Assembly (NCBI RefSeq): GCF_007993045.1
Contig: NZ_VOOR01000050.1
Span: forward strand, 1 to 38,037
Length of the DNA stretch: 38,037 bases
Reading direction: 5' to 3'
From: Phaeodactylibacter luteus
GTDB lineage: Bacteria > Bacteroidota > Bacteroidia > Chitinophagales > Saprospiraceae
Shown: positions 8,970 to 16,785 of the stretch, in pieces
How the letters are laid out: each line of letters opens with the position of its first letter
Numbering within the stretch: position 1 is the first letter of the stretch
The notes under the pieces: model-generated
Database searches by the model: none
The model's input: only the letters and a program-made list of their open reading frames with translations
What the model was told of the DNA's origin: nothing
Program-made: the position numbers and the translations under genes

Positions 8970-9123
8970 AGCAATCTCCGTTTGTTTGAGCAAAAGGCTT
9001 CAGCCCTTTTCAAACCGTTGTTTTTCAGGGGGCTAAATCCAGTTTGTACAACAAAGAAGACGGCTTTAAAGTGTGTTAAGGAAAGGGGGGCTGCGTTAAG
9101 ATGTGGTTAAACCGGGGAGGGGG

Positions 9124-9292
9124 CTAGTGGTCTGTCAAGGCTAAAACTAGGGGTTGCCTGCGGCGACTTTTGAGGCTACTCTTCGTTGGACAACCCCTTA
9201 CGTAGCGCTGCTATGCGCGGGAACATCCGCCTTGATTAGCCTCAAAATTCGCTCCCACTCAACCCATAAATTAACACTTGACAGACCACTAG
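9124..9292. mobile_element. MITE-like element with perfect 16-bp terminal inverted repeats
   Basis: CTAGTGGTCTGTCAAG at 9124-9139 is repeated exactly inverted at 9277-9292. A second inverted pair (TTTTGAGGCTA at 9168-9178 and 9237-9247) lies inside. There is no transposase gene. The central part (CTCTTCGTTG, ACGTAGC, GCTATG, then a CCTTGAT-type motif) resembles the centre of the element at 779-943, although the terminal repeats differ. It lies directly left of the integrated element. The region 8970-9123 shows no gene. Confidence 0.65.
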
Positions 9293-9309
9293 AGCTGAAG
9301 GGGAAAAGC

Positions 9310-9342
9310 AAAGCCCCCCAACTGCAAGAGCTGAGGGGCTTT
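9310..9342 (-). terminator. Displaced original terminator of the tRNA-Met gene
   Basis: AAAGCCCC (9310-9317) pairs with GGGGCTTT (9335-9342). It lies immediately left of the attL core, in the position a tRNA terminator would have had before the element inserted. A similarly placed hairpin, different in sequence, is carried by the element next to the present tRNA (18582-18610). Confidence 0.6.
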
Positions 9343-9343
9343 T

Positions 9344-9358
9344 TCGTAGCGTGGGGGA
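9344..9358. other. attL: left end of the integrated element
   Basis: TCGTAGCGTGGGGGA is identical to 18614-18628, where it forms the 3' end of tRNA-Met plus three flanking bases. Here only this short tRNA end remains, followed after three bases by TTGAAC and then AT-rich element sequence. This is the expected product of tyrosine-recombinase integration into a tRNA 3' end. Confidence 0.8.
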
Positions 9359-9472
9359 TTTTTGAACACACGTAATATTAAAATAAAGTGTATTATTTAT
9401 ATTATTGAAGATCAATATTATGAATAATATTTTAAACGTATAGCAGCAAAATAAAACGGTTTTGTTTTACAG

Positions 9473-9504
9473 TTTTGGGGTTTGGTCAGGTGTTCGTATA
9501 TTTG
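9473..9504 (+). promoter_or_regulatory. Integrase promoter
   Basis: TTTTG (9473-9477), a 19-base spacer and TATATTTG (9497-9504) fit the Bacteroidota promoter consensus well. The predicted transcript would begin about 10 bases before the integrase ATG. The AT-rich stretch just upstream (9370-9440) contains repeated AATATT and an inverted TATTATT/AATAATA pair that could be integrase arm-binding sites, which is inference. Confidence 0.6.
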
Positions 9505-9520
9505 AGAAAACAACGGATAA

Positions 9521-10813
9521 ATGAAGCCATACCGTCCTAAAATACCCACTCCCCGTTTCCAGATCATTAACCGCCGCCCAAACGGTCAATGCCTGATACA
9601 ATTACGGTTCAATGTGAACGGGAAGCGTACCCACTTTTCCACCTCTATCAATATTGAAATCAAGCACTGGAACCCGAAGCGCCAACAGGTAAAGCAAGTA
9701 CGGGGCAAAGAAGATGCGCACCGGGATATAAACCAACGCCTGGAACGCTTTTCAGAAATCGCCCAGGAAATCTTTGTGGAATATGACTATGGCAGAGCAT
9801 TAACCCCGGAGCTGTTTAAACAACAAATGGCAATCCGTTGCGGAAGGGTGGAAGACCCCAATACCAAAGCCACTACCCTATTTCAATTTGTAGAGCAGTT
9901 TATTGAGGCAGAGCAAAACAAGCCCAACGCAAAGCGGGGCACCTGGAAGAAATACCTAACAGTCTTTAACCACCTCCGGGATTTTGCAGCCGCCCAGGGC
10001 AAAGACAGCCTGGACTTTTCAGATATAAATTGGCAGTTCCGAAGCGACTTTATCAACTGGCTTTACTCCCCGCCCCGGAGCCATTCCCAGAACAACGCCG
10101 CGAAAATATTAGCCGTCACCAAACAGTTTTTGAGGGAAGCAGAAAAACGGGGCTTACACTCCAACCGCATTTACACCCAGAAAGGCTTTGGGCTTCGCCG
10201 TACAAAGACCACCGCAAAAGTACGGCTGACCTTTTCCGAGCTGGAACAACTGGCAGCCGTTGACCTTTCCGATACGCCCCGCCTGGAACGTGCCAGGGAC
10301 TTGTTTTTGGTAGGCTGTTTTACAGGCGCCCGCTTTTCTGACTGGCATAAGGTGAGCCGGGAAAACATCATTGAGGAACCGGAAGGGCAATTGATACAGA
10401 TCCTCACCCAGAAAGTACGAAACCGGGTTGTGGTGCCCGTCTTCCCCGTACTGGCTGGCATACTGGAAAAATACAGCTATCAATTGCCGGAAATTTCAAT
10501 ACAGCACTTTAACCGGGATATAAAGACCGTTTGCAAAATCGCTTTAAAAGATAGCCGCTTTCAGCGCATATACTCCGAAGGTGGAGACACCAAAGCGGAA
10601 ATAGTGGAGAAATGGGAACGGGTGAGCAGCCACGCCGCCCGCCGGAGCTTTGCCAGCAACTTTTGGGAAGCCGGAATACCCGCCGCCCTGCTTATGCAGA
10701 TCACAGGGCACAGCACCGAAAAGCAGTTTTTTGAATACATCGACATAAGCCAGGAACAAGCCGCACGGCAGTTTGCCAAAATGGCTTTGGAAGTGCTGAA
10801 AAAGCGCGAATAA
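9521..10813 (+). CDS. int: Tyrosine recombinase (integrase)
   Basis: A 430-residue phage-type integrase of the Bacteroidota family. The N-terminal arm-binding region (about 10-110) is followed by a SAM-like core-binding domain (about 118-215) and a catalytic domain (about 235-425). Catalytic residues are visible: Arg271 in FTGARFSDW, His371 and Arg374 in HAARRSF, His397 in ITGHST and Tyr406 in QFFEYI, the nucleophile. It should integrate and excise the element at the 15-bp tRNA core, and it lies next to attL as is usual. The start is fixed by a promoter ending 16 bases upstream. It appears intact, so the element may still be mobile. Confidence 0.95.
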   Translation: MKPYRPKIPTPRFQIINRRPNGQCLIQLRFNVNGKRTHFSTSINIEIKHWNPKRQQVKQVRGKEDAHRDINQRLERFSEIAQEIFVEYDYGRALTPELFKQQMAIRCGRVEDPNTKATTLFQFVEQFIEAEQNKPNAKRGTWKKYLTVFNHLRDFAAAQGKDSLDFSDINWQFRSDFINWLYSPPRSHSQNNAAKILAVTKQFLREAEKRGLHSNRIYTQKGFGLRRTKTTAKVRLTFSELEQLAAVDLSDTPRLERARDLFLVGCFTGARFSDWHKVSRENIIEEPEGQLIQILTQKVRNRVVVPVFPVLAGILEKYSYQLPEISIQHFNRDIKTVCKIALKDSRFQRIYSEGGDTKAEIVEKWERVSSHAARRSFASNFWEAGIPAALLMQITGHSTEKQFFEYIDISQEQAARQFAKMALEVLKKRE

Positions 10814-10827
10814 TCACGGAAGTAAAA

Positions 10828-10875
10828 ACCCGCACCGCTGGAAGGTACTTTGGCGAGTCACACCAGCGGGCGGGT
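10828..10875. terminator. Hairpin between integrase and membrane-protein gene
   Basis: ACCCGC and CGCTGG (10828-10841) pair with CCAGCG and GCGGGT (10863-10875), interrupted by a small bulge and closed by a 21-base loop. There is no T-tract after it, so it may be an mRNA-processing or attenuating structure rather than a simple terminator. Confidence 0.45.
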
Positions 10876-10903
10876 ATTGTCAATAATAACAATCGTTAAA
10901 GTT

Positions 10904-12430
10904 ATGAAATCCGTACAGAGTGCGCCAAAGGAGCGCGCATTTTTCGACGTGTACGCACGTCTGGCCAGATCAATCAAGGCAAGCGGGCTATTTGCCCAGA
11001 TCGTTTCAGGGCTTACAGAAGTTGGCGGAATATACGCCGCCGCTTATACCGCCCTGCTGCCCGTCTTCCCTACCCTTGCCCTTTACTTTGCCGCCGCCGT
11101 TGCCATTATCGGCACCGCTATCATTGAACTAGGTTTGCGAGTGCTGGCACCGCAGACCGTTGACGCGATACTTTACCGCAGGTACAAAGGGCTTCATTTG
11201 GCAATGACCGTCAGTATTTGGATACTGACCGCCGTACTGTTGACCGCTTCCGCCCTGCTTTCCTTCCGCAACTCAAAGACGATAGTAAACGAGTTTACGC
11301 CGGAAGCTACGGAACAGACCACCGCCCAGGCTGACAGTATTTACCAAGCTGAAGCCGTCCGCCTGTCTTCCGCCTGGGCAAATGATAGCGCCCTTATTGT
11401 TGAACAGTACGCCGCCCAGATCACCGCCGCCCAGACCGCCGGAGCCGGGAAGGTCAACGCCGCCAAACGGGAGCTTTCCAACTGGTACAACCGGGAGCGC
11501 CGCACGGGTGACAGCTACGGCACCCAGAAAGACCGCGCCCGCCAACTGATAGCAGACCGGGAAGCGGAAGCCGCCGCCGCACTGGCAGCACTCAAAGCCC
11601 AGGAAGCGGAAGCCCTCAACACTGCCCGCAGTGACTACAAAGCCGCCCTGGGCACCGCCCAGGAAGACCGCCGCACCGCAGCGGGCGAAGTGAAGGCAGC
11701 AAATGAAGCCGCAGCGGGCGAACGTGCCGCCACCGTTGCCGCCTATGGGGGCGGGCTGGGGTGGTTTACCGTGGTTGCTTTAATGGTATTTGCCGCTTCC
11801 GTTGTCTTGGAACGTATCCACCGCAAGGGCAGCGGGATAACGGAAACAGTGGAGCTTTCCCAATACGATGTAAACCCGCCCGCATTGGTGGAAGCCTGGG
11901 AAGCCCTCCGGGAACGGGTACAATACGCCCTCCGGTCAAAGATCACCGCCTTTGCCGAGAACACCCCCGCCGCACCACTGCCCGCCCGCCCCGCTGAATT
12001 GTACGACCCCACCCAATTGGCAAACATCGTTATCAATTTGCAGGTGGAAGGGGAAGACGATGACAACACCATTTACATACAGCCAAAGCGCCGGCAGATA
12101 GGATTTAAGACAGCCAACACAGACCCGGAAGCCGCCAATACTTCCCGTGCCCTTTATAACGCACGAACACCACATACGAAACACGAACCGGAAACACCGG
12201 AGCCGCACACGAAAAGCAGCTATGAAACGCCCGACCTCCGGCACCTCAAACAACGGCTGAAGGAATACAAAAAGCGCCTGGGCAAGCACCAACAAAAAGC
12301 CCTCCGGTATGAAAAGGAAGGCAAAGCCGTACCAAAGCGCACCGCCGCCGCTGTGAGCAACAACGCCCAGTGGGTGGAGCATTACACCAATTTGATTAAC
12401 CAGGCGGAAGCCACAAAGCGGAAGGCATGA
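10904..12430 (+). CDS. Membrane protein with large coiled-coil domain, unknown function
   Basis: A 508-residue protein that I do not recognise. Hydrophobic segments lie at about 32-52, 54-80, 99-121 and 284-303. Between the third and fourth segments is an Ala/Glu/Gln/Arg-rich helical region (about 135-280) of coiled-coil type, followed after the last segment by a long charged tail (about 305-508) with KRLKEYKKRLGKHQQKA near the end. The layout suggests a membrane-anchored helical domain on one side and a basic tail in the cytoplasm. The start at 10904 is chosen over a TTG at 10850, whose upstream residues come from the hairpin region. Its stop overlaps the next start (ATGA), so the genes are translationally coupled. 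It is the largest cargo protein of the element and possibly its defining function; no family can be named. Confidence 0.8.
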   Translation: MKSVQSAPKERAFFDVYARLARSIKASGLFAQIVSGLTEVGGIYAAAYTALLPVFPTLALYFAAAVAIIGTAIIELGLRVLAPQTVDAILYRRYKGLHLAMTVSIWILTAVLLTASALLSFRNSKTIVNEFTPEATEQTTAQADSIYQAEAVRLSSAWANDSALIVEQYAAQITAAQTAGAGKVNAAKRELSNWYNRERRTGDSYGTQKDRARQLIADREAEAAAALAALKAQEAEALNTARSDYKAALGTAQEDRRTAAGEVKAANEAAAGERAATVAAYGGGLGWFTVVALMVFAASVVLERIHRKGSGITETVELSQYDVNPPALVEAWEALRERVQYALRSKITAFAENTPAAPLPARPAELYDPTQLANIVINLQVEGEDDDNTIYIQPKRRQIGFKTANTDPEAANTSRALYNARTPHTKHEPETPEPHTKSSYETPDLRHLKQRLKEYKKRLGKHQQKALRYEKEGKAVPKRTAAAVSNNAQWVEHYTNLINQAEATKRKA

Positions 12431-12546
12431 AAGTGAAAATACAGACCGACCGTAAAGAGCTGAAGCAGGAAGGGCGGAACATCTTACGCGATACACTGAT
12501 AGGTTGCGCCGTGCTGCTTATTCTATTCATCCTCAAAACAGTTTGA
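12427..12546 (+). CDS. Small single-pass membrane protein (39 aa)
   Basis: The ATG overlaps the stop of the upstream gene (ATGA), and the stop lies two bases before the next ATG, so it is a packed operon member. The protein begins with a charged segment (MKVKIQTDRKELKQEGRN) and ends with a hydrophobic helix (TLIGCAVLLILFILKTV). Its size and topology resemble small accessory or phage-type membrane proteins. Function is unknown; it probably works with the 508-residue membrane protein before it. Confidence 0.6.
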   Translation: MKVKIQTDRKELKQEGRNILRDTLIGCAVLLILFILKTV

Positions 12547-12548
12547 CC

Positions 12549-12923
12549 ATGTACGTTTACATACAGACCGAACCCACCCTTTTCACCGTTGGCTTTCATT
12601 CCCCTTCCGGCAAGTGGCACCCAGAGAGCGACCACCCCACACGAAAGGAAGCCGCCCAGCAAGTGGCGAAGCTGAACGGAACAGCACCAACGCCCACAAT
12701 TGATAAGGAGCTATTGCCCCCCGTGCCGCTTTTGCTCAATACCGATTTGTACGACTCTGACAACTTCGCCTGGCTGAAGCGGATATACCTTGCCACGGGC
12801 GGAAACCAAACCGCACTGGATGACCTCCGCCGGAAGATGGACGTATCAAGGTCACACCCGGAGTTTATCAAGGCAAACCGGGAGCTTAAAGCCTTTATTA
12901 AAACGCATTTTACCAACCTTTAA
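12549..12923 (+). CDS. Hypothetical element protein (124 aa)
   Basis: Begins two bases after the stop of the 39-residue membrane protein, with ATG at 12549 (MYVYIQTEPTLFTVGFHSP). No signal peptide or membrane segment is seen. The N-terminal half looks like a small beta-type fold (YIQTEPTLFTVGFHSPSGKW) and the C-terminal half is helical and charged (DDLRRKMDVSRSHPEFIKAN). I do not recognise the family. Position and tight spacing place it in the same transcript as the membrane proteins. An in-frame TTG at 12504 would extend it but overlaps the upstream gene. Confidence 0.65.
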   Translation: MYVYIQTEPTLFTVGFHSPSGKWHPESDHPTRKEAAQQVAKLNGTAPTPTIDKELLPPVPLLLNTDLYDSDNFAWLKRIYLATGGNQTALDDLRRKMDVSRSHPEFIKANRELKAFIKTHFTNL

Positions 12924-12936
12924 AACATTCAGACCA

Positions 12937-13200
12937 ATGACAAACAAAGATATTCAAGACCTGGAACGTAATTGTGGGCACCTGGAAAAAATGCAGGCTT
13001 CCGAATTATTCGACCTTATCACAGAACTGCTTTTCCTGCCTGGGTTAAAGGAACAGTCTTCAATGATGACAGGAAACGGCTATCTGATAACCGAATTGAT
13101 ACGGGAACTGACCGCCAAAGCCATACTGGCAGCCCACTATGAAGGCATGGAATATGAAGCAGCAACGGCAGAGCAGGAAAAAAGTCTGAAAAATCGGTGA
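12937..13200 (+). CDS. Hypothetical element protein (87 aa)
   Basis: A short acidic helical protein (MTNKDIQDLERNCGHLEKMQ) that starts 13 bases after the preceding stop and is the last gene before the 112-bp repeat array. No motif is recognised. The gene order and spacing support a four-gene operon beginning at 10904. The C-terminus (AEQEKSLKNR) ends directly at the first repeat unit. Confidence 0.6.
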   Translation: MTNKDIQDLERNCGHLEKMQASELFDLITELLFLPGLKEQSSMMTGNGYLITELIRELTAKAILAAHYEGMEYEAATAEQEKSLKNR

Positions 13201-13204
13201 CGCA

Positions 13205-13540
13205 ATCGTATTTAAGGCTGTACCCCCCGCCAATACTGGGCTGAAGGCAGATTGAGCCGAAAAACGGTTGTCCTGGAAATTAACAGGCAAGTTTTTTCCT
13301 GACTTTCTTTGGTGGGATCGTATTTCAGGCTGAAAGCCCCGCCAATACTGGGCTGAAGGCACATTGAGCCGAAAAACGGTTGTCCTGGAAATTAACAGGC
13401 AAATTTTTCCCTGACTTTCGTTAAGCCAATCGTATTTCGGGCTGAAAGCCCCGCCAATACTGGGCTGAAGGCACATTGAGCCGAAAAACAGTTGTCCTGA
13501 GATTTAACAGGCTTTGCAATCAAATAAAGGCAGCAAGTAT
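13205..13540. repeat. Three tandem 112-bp repeats, plus a degenerate fourth unit
   Basis: Units start with ATCGTATTT at 13205, 13317 and 13429, exactly 112 bases apart; a shortened fourth unit (GTATTTAGGGCTGAAATTGCC) follows from about 13537. The period is not a multiple of three and the frames are open only by accident, so the array is non-coding. Each unit contains CCGCCAATACTGGGCTGAAG, then AAAAACGGTTGTCCTG and the inverted pair CCTG-N8-CAGG followed by a T-rich run in units 1 and 2. Unit 3 also has GGGCT-ga-AAGCCC. The TTGTCCT motif recurs in the operator-like boxes at 13559 and 16983. An origin, partition or DNA-binding array is plausible. Confidence 0.9.
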
Positions 13541-13558
13541 TTAGGGCTGAAATTGCCC

Positions 13559-13603
13559 GCAAAACCTTGTCCTTTCAAAAAATGACCAACGCCAATACAT
13601 TTG
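13559..13603 (+). promoter_or_regulatory. Operator-like 19-nt box and promoter of the 13639 gene
   Basis: GCAAAACCTTGTCCTTTCA (13559-13577) is followed after 18 bases by TACATTTG (13596-13603), a perfect TAnnTTTG -7 element. The same box and spacing recur at 16983-17027 upstream of the other ribbon-helix-helix gene. The end of the box (TTTC) sits in the -33 position, so a bound protein would block the promoter. Confidence 0.6.
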
Positions 13604-13638
13604 AAACATCAATTTTTTAACACAAAAATCATTTACTA

Positions 13639-13839
13639 ATGACCAAGCAAGTCACAATTAAGGAAGCCCACTATGTGAAGGACGTAACAATTTCCCTTCG
13701 CACCAACAGCCAGCTAAAAGCCATTATGGAAGAGCTGGGCAAGCGCAAGGGCATGAACCTGACGGACTACCTCAATGAAATGATAGTGGCGCAATTGAAA
13801 CAGGAAGGCATTGCCGTGACCGTGAGCCGCCAATTTTAG
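13639..13839 (+). CDS. Ribbon-helix-helix-like DNA-binding protein (66 aa)
   Basis: A small protein with a short basic N-terminal beta region (VTISLRTNSQLKAIMEELGK) followed by two helices (MNLTDYLNEMIVAQLKQEG), the pattern of Arc/CopG-type ribbon-helix-helix proteins. These bind short repeats as dimers and act as repressors, relaxosome accessory proteins or plasmid partition adaptors. It follows the 112-bp repeats and the shared 19-nt box, both candidate binding sites. The fold assignment is from pattern only. The HTH gene at 13861 follows 21 bases later and is probably co-transcribed. Confidence 0.65.
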   Translation: MTKQVTIKEAHYVKDVTISLRTNSQLKAIMEELGKRKGMNLTDYLNEMIVAQLKQEGIAVTVSRQF

Positions 13840-13860
13840 AACCCTTAAAACCAAAGTTAA

Positions 13861-14151
13861 ATGACCCGTATCGTTGTACTATCTGAACACGAAGCCAGCA
13901 AGATTGTAAAGGAAGCCGCCCAGATCGCTGTTTCCGCTGCCCTCAATGAATGGGAACGCCTGGCAAAAGAGCAGGAAATAAACGACCCCCTGCTTACCAA
14001 AAAGGAAGCGGGGGCACTGCTAAACGTTTCTGTCTCCACTATTGACAACCTTTACAACACTGGGAAGCTGACGGGCTACCGTATTGCATCTTCAGTACGT
14101 TTCAAACGCTCGGAATTGCTGGAATACATTGAACAGAACCAGATTGAATAG
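13861..14151 (+). CDS. Excisionase-like HTH (MerR/HTH_17) protein
   Basis: A 96-residue protein with the typical excisionase-family helix-turn-helix in its C-terminal half: LLTKKEAGALLNVSVSTIDN (about residues 42-61) followed by LYNTGKLTGYRIASSVRFKR and ELLEYIEQ. Such proteins accompany tyrosine integrases in Bacteroidota elements and bend DNA at the attachment site or regulate the replication genes. An N-terminal helix (residues 1-38) precedes the HTH. It lies between the ribbon-helix-helix gene and a strong hairpin (14165-14194), with the RepA-like gene after that. Confidence 0.85.
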   Translation: MTRIVVLSEHEASKIVKEAAQIAVSAALNEWERLAKEQEINDPLLTKKEAGALLNVSVSTIDNLYNTGKLTGYRIASSVRFKRSELLEYIEQNQIE

Positions 14152-14164
14152 AGCGCAAAAATTA

Positions 14165-14194
14165 AGCCTGCCTGTGTAGCACCACAGGCAGGCT
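14165..14194. terminator. Strong hairpin after the excisionase-like gene
   Basis: A perfect 12-bp stem AGCCTGCCTGTG / CACAGGCAGGCT with a 6-base loop lies 13 bases after the HTH gene stop. It lacks a clear T-tract but is stable enough to terminate or attenuate transcription before the RepA-like gene. Confidence 0.55.
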
Positions 14195-14233
14195 ATTGAT
14201 TTAGTTATCAGGTCTTTAAACCTTCAAACATTG

Positions 14234-15508
14234 ATGATGAACGCAAGATACAATAAATCGGAATTGCCCGCAAATAGCGAAGTAATAAAGGGCTTAGATC
14301 AAGCAATTGACACACATTCGAGCCAAGACCCGCCCAACAAGATCAGCACCGCCCAGGCGAACGATAAGGGGGGCTATTTGGAACAACTCATTGCCATTGA
14401 GAAACGATTGAGGGAAGCCAGCAAAGCCGAAATACAATTTGCCCCTGAAATCATAAGCTTTGGAGAAACTCCCGTAATCAGAAAGTACACTATAAATACC
14501 ATACAGGGGCGGGAAGGCAGCCACAAAAGCCGCCTGGCTGAATTATTCGTTTCTCTTTTGCTCAAAAGGCGGGAAGTACACAAAGACCATTTTGTAGGCT
14601 TTGCCAAAAATCCGATGGAACGCCCCGCCGTTGCCCTGGTAGATACCGAGCGAAATTTAAAAGACGAACTGCCCTTTGCAATCCAAAGCATAAAGGGCAA
14701 AGCAGGGTACAACAAAAAGGAAGACCCGGACAACTTCAAATACATATCCTTAAAGCCGTTCCCCAGGGAAGACCGTTTGGAAATCCTCAAAACTTGGATT
14801 ACGCACATAAGGGAAACCACCAAACAACACCTGGTAATCTTATTGGACGTTGTGACTGATTGTGTAGGCAGTTTTAACAGCGAACGGGAATCAATGGCGC
14901 TTTTTGACTTTATAGGCAATCTGTGCGAAGATCAGGAATGTACTTTCATTCTGATTATCCACGAAAACCCCGGAGGCATAGAAGCGAAAGCACGTGGACA
15001 CCTGGGCACGGAAGCAATGAATAAAGCCAGTACCGCTTTGCAGATCGGGTTTAAGAAGAAAAGCAACGGTGAGCCTTCCGAATTGATACAGGTCAAGTTT
15101 AGGAAGCTGAGAAGGGGAAAGCGACCCGCCCCGCTTAACCTTACATTTTCACCACAGGCTAACGGGTTAATAATTGCCCCGCCGGAACTGGTAGCCGAAG
15201 TAAACCAGGAACATCAGGAAAAAGCGCCTGTAACGGAAGTAAAGGACGAACTTTTCTGGGCATTGGAAAGGGCTGAGAATGGAGAAATAAGCCGTAATGA
15301 TGCAATACAGGTAATTTTTAAAGAAATCAATGAAGGTAAAGCGCCTGATGCTAAAGATTGGGCAAGCGAAAAAACGGTAGAAAGAAGGCTTAAAGAATTA
15401 GAGAAGGAACCGCCCGCCTGGCTGGAAGTCTTTAGCGGGTACAGAAACGCCAAAATGTACCGATTATTGACCGATGTAACCACCGAGCGCGCGCCTGTAA
15501 ATGAGTGA
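14234..15508 (+). CDS. RepA-like AAA ATPase (AAA_25 type)
   Basis: A 424-residue protein of the RecA/RepA-type hexameric ATPase class found with primases in Bacteroidota mobile elements. A Walker A motif GREGSHKS lies at about 92-99, a Walker B-like HLVILLDVVTD at about 199-209, and FILIIHENPGG about 238-248 resembles the following conserved strand of replicative helicase-like ATPases. The C-terminal 100 residues are charged and helical, possibly a winged-helix DNA-binding domain. It probably unwinds DNA for element replication, with the primase-like protein next downstream. Starts at 14231 (TTG), 14234 and 14237 (ATG) are possible. Confidence 0.8.
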   Translation: MMNARYNKSELPANSEVIKGLDQAIDTHSSQDPPNKISTAQANDKGGYLEQLIAIEKRLREASKAEIQFAPEIISFGETPVIRKYTINTIQGREGSHKSRLAELFVSLLLKRREVHKDHFVGFAKNPMERPAVALVDTERNLKDELPFAIQSIKGKAGYNKKEDPDNFKYISLKPFPREDRLEILKTWITHIRETTKQHLVILLDVVTDCVGSFNSERESMALFDFIGNLCEDQECTFILIIHENPGGIEAKARGHLGTEAMNKASTALQIGFKKKSNGEPSELIQVKFRKLRRGKRPAPLNLTFSPQANGLIIAPPELVAEVNQEHQEKAPVTEVKDELFWALERAENGEISRNDAIQVIFKEINEGKAPDAKDWASEKTVERRLKELEKEPPAWLEVFSGYRNAKMYRLLTDVTTERAPVNE

Positions 15509-15513
15509 CCCCA

Positions 15514-15548
15514 CCCAACCCAACCCCTATATAGGTAGGTGGGTTGGG
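15514..15548. repeat. Nested inverted repeat between the ATPase and primase genes
   Basis: CCCAACCC (15514-15521) pairs with GGGTTGGG (15541-15548), and a perfect palindrome CCTATATAGG (15526-15535) sits in the centre. It lies in the only sizeable gap of the replication module (15509-15597), so it may be an origin, a translation attenuator or a primase recognition site. Confidence 0.7.
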
Positions 15549-15597
15549 TCAGGTGGGTACGCGCACCTCTGTTTATTGACCCGCGAACCTTCCGAAT

Positions 15598-16785
15598 ATG
15601 ACCACCACACAACACCAATTTATTCTGGAACCGTACAAAGGGAGCCGCACCCGGCACCGCTGCCCAGGCTGTAGCAAGCCCAGGGAGTTCACCCGGTATA
15701 TTGATACCGAGACCGGGCAGCACATTGCACCGCACGTTGGTAAATGCAACCGGGAAAACAAATGTGGCTATCATTACACGCCCCGCCAATACTTCCTGGA
15801 TAACCCCACGGAGGAAACCCGCGCCTGGCTGCAATCAGATCAACATCTGAAGACCTACACACCGCCGCCACCCCCAGTGGATTACATACCGCCCCGATAT
15901 TTGGAGCGCACCCGGCAAAAGATGGAGCGCAACAACTTTTTCCGCTTCCTGGTCAAGCTGTTTGGCGAAGCTGAAGCCGCCCGCCTGGCTGACCTTTACA
16001 AGCTGGGCACCTCAAAGAAGTGGGAAGACTTTGGAGGGCTTACCCCCGTTTTCTGGCAGATCAATAAAGCCGGGAAGGCTTGCAACCTGAAGTTGCAAGC
16101 CTACAACCCGCACACAGGCAAACGAATCAAGGGCAAGACACGAATAATAGGTAAACAGTTACTCCCAAATGGAAACCTTACCCAGTGCTTTTTTGGGGAA
16201 CACCTTTTGAGCGCCGCCCCTTCCGCCCCCGTTGCCATTGTTGAAAGTGAAAAAACGGCTATGATAATGGCATCTATTAAGCCAGATCAGGTTTGGATTG
16301 CTACCGGAGGGAAAAGCGGGGCGAGCTGGAAGACAAACCCAACCGTTTACCATGCCCTGACAGGACGTAAGGTAATTTTATACCCTGACCTGAACGCCTT
16401 TGAAGACTGGGAAGAAGCCGCCCGTAATATTGCCCACATTTGCCCCCAGGTATCGGTTTTCAAAGAACTGGAACAGTACGCCACGCCGGAGCAAATACAG
16501 GAAGGTGACGACATAGCAGATTTTTACATTCCTGCATTATTGGAGCGCCGGAGCAACACCGCCCAGGCAGATCAGGAAGCCCAGGAAGGCTTTACCCTTC
16601 CGCCTGGCTGGCAGTGGGAAACCTTCAACTTTAAGCACGGCACACACAGCCAATTGATGGATAGTGACGGTTTGCCCGCTTCCTGGAACCTCTGCCCCCA
16701 GACAGATCAGGAGAAACAAGCCGTATCAATTGCCCTGGAACAGTTAGACCATTTTTTAACCCACAAATTTGATTTACAGTTATGA
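15598..16785 (+). CDS. Primase-like protein with zinc finger and Toprim domain
   Basis: A 395-residue protein. The N-terminus has a zinc-ribbon-like cluster, HRCPGC (about 20-25) with GKCNRENKCGYHY (about 49-60). From about 205 a Toprim fold is visible: PVAIVESEKTAMIMA with Glu216, then VWIATGGKSGASWK and VILYPDLNAFEDW with acidic residues about 264-270. This is the DUF6371-type primase or Toprim-containing arrangement common on Bacteroidota mobile elements; the family name is from memory. It should synthesise primers for element replication with the RepA-like ATPase. The C-terminal about 70 residues are unassigned. Its stop overlaps the start of the 16782 gene. Confidence 0.8.
   Translation: MTTTQHQFILEPYKGSRTRHRCPGCSKPREFTRYIDTETGQHIAPHVGKCNRENKCGYHYTPRQYFLDNPTEETRAWLQSDQHLKTYTPPPPPVDYIPPRYLERTRQKMERNNFFRFLVKLFGEAEAARLADLYKLGTSKKWEDFGGLTPVFWQINKAGKACNLKLQAYNPHTGKRIKGKTRIIGKQLLPNGNLTQCFFGEHLLSAAPSAPVAIVESEKTAMIMASIKPDQVWIATGGKSGASWKTNPTVYHALTGRKVILYPDLNAFEDWEEAARNIAHICPQVSVFKELEQYATPEQIQEGDDIADFYIPALLERRSNTAQADQEAQEGFTLPPGWQWETFNFKHGTHSQLMDSDGLPASWNLCPQTDQEKQAVSIALEQLDHFLTHKFDLQL

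Noticed and set aside
13060-13476. A 138-residue minus-strand frame through the repeats
   Set aside because: The 112-bp period shifts frame between units, and the frame overlaps the 12937 gene; it is accidental.
13205-13540. CRISPR array in the 112-bp repeats
   Set aside because: Whole units are repeated without unique spacers, and there are no cas genes.
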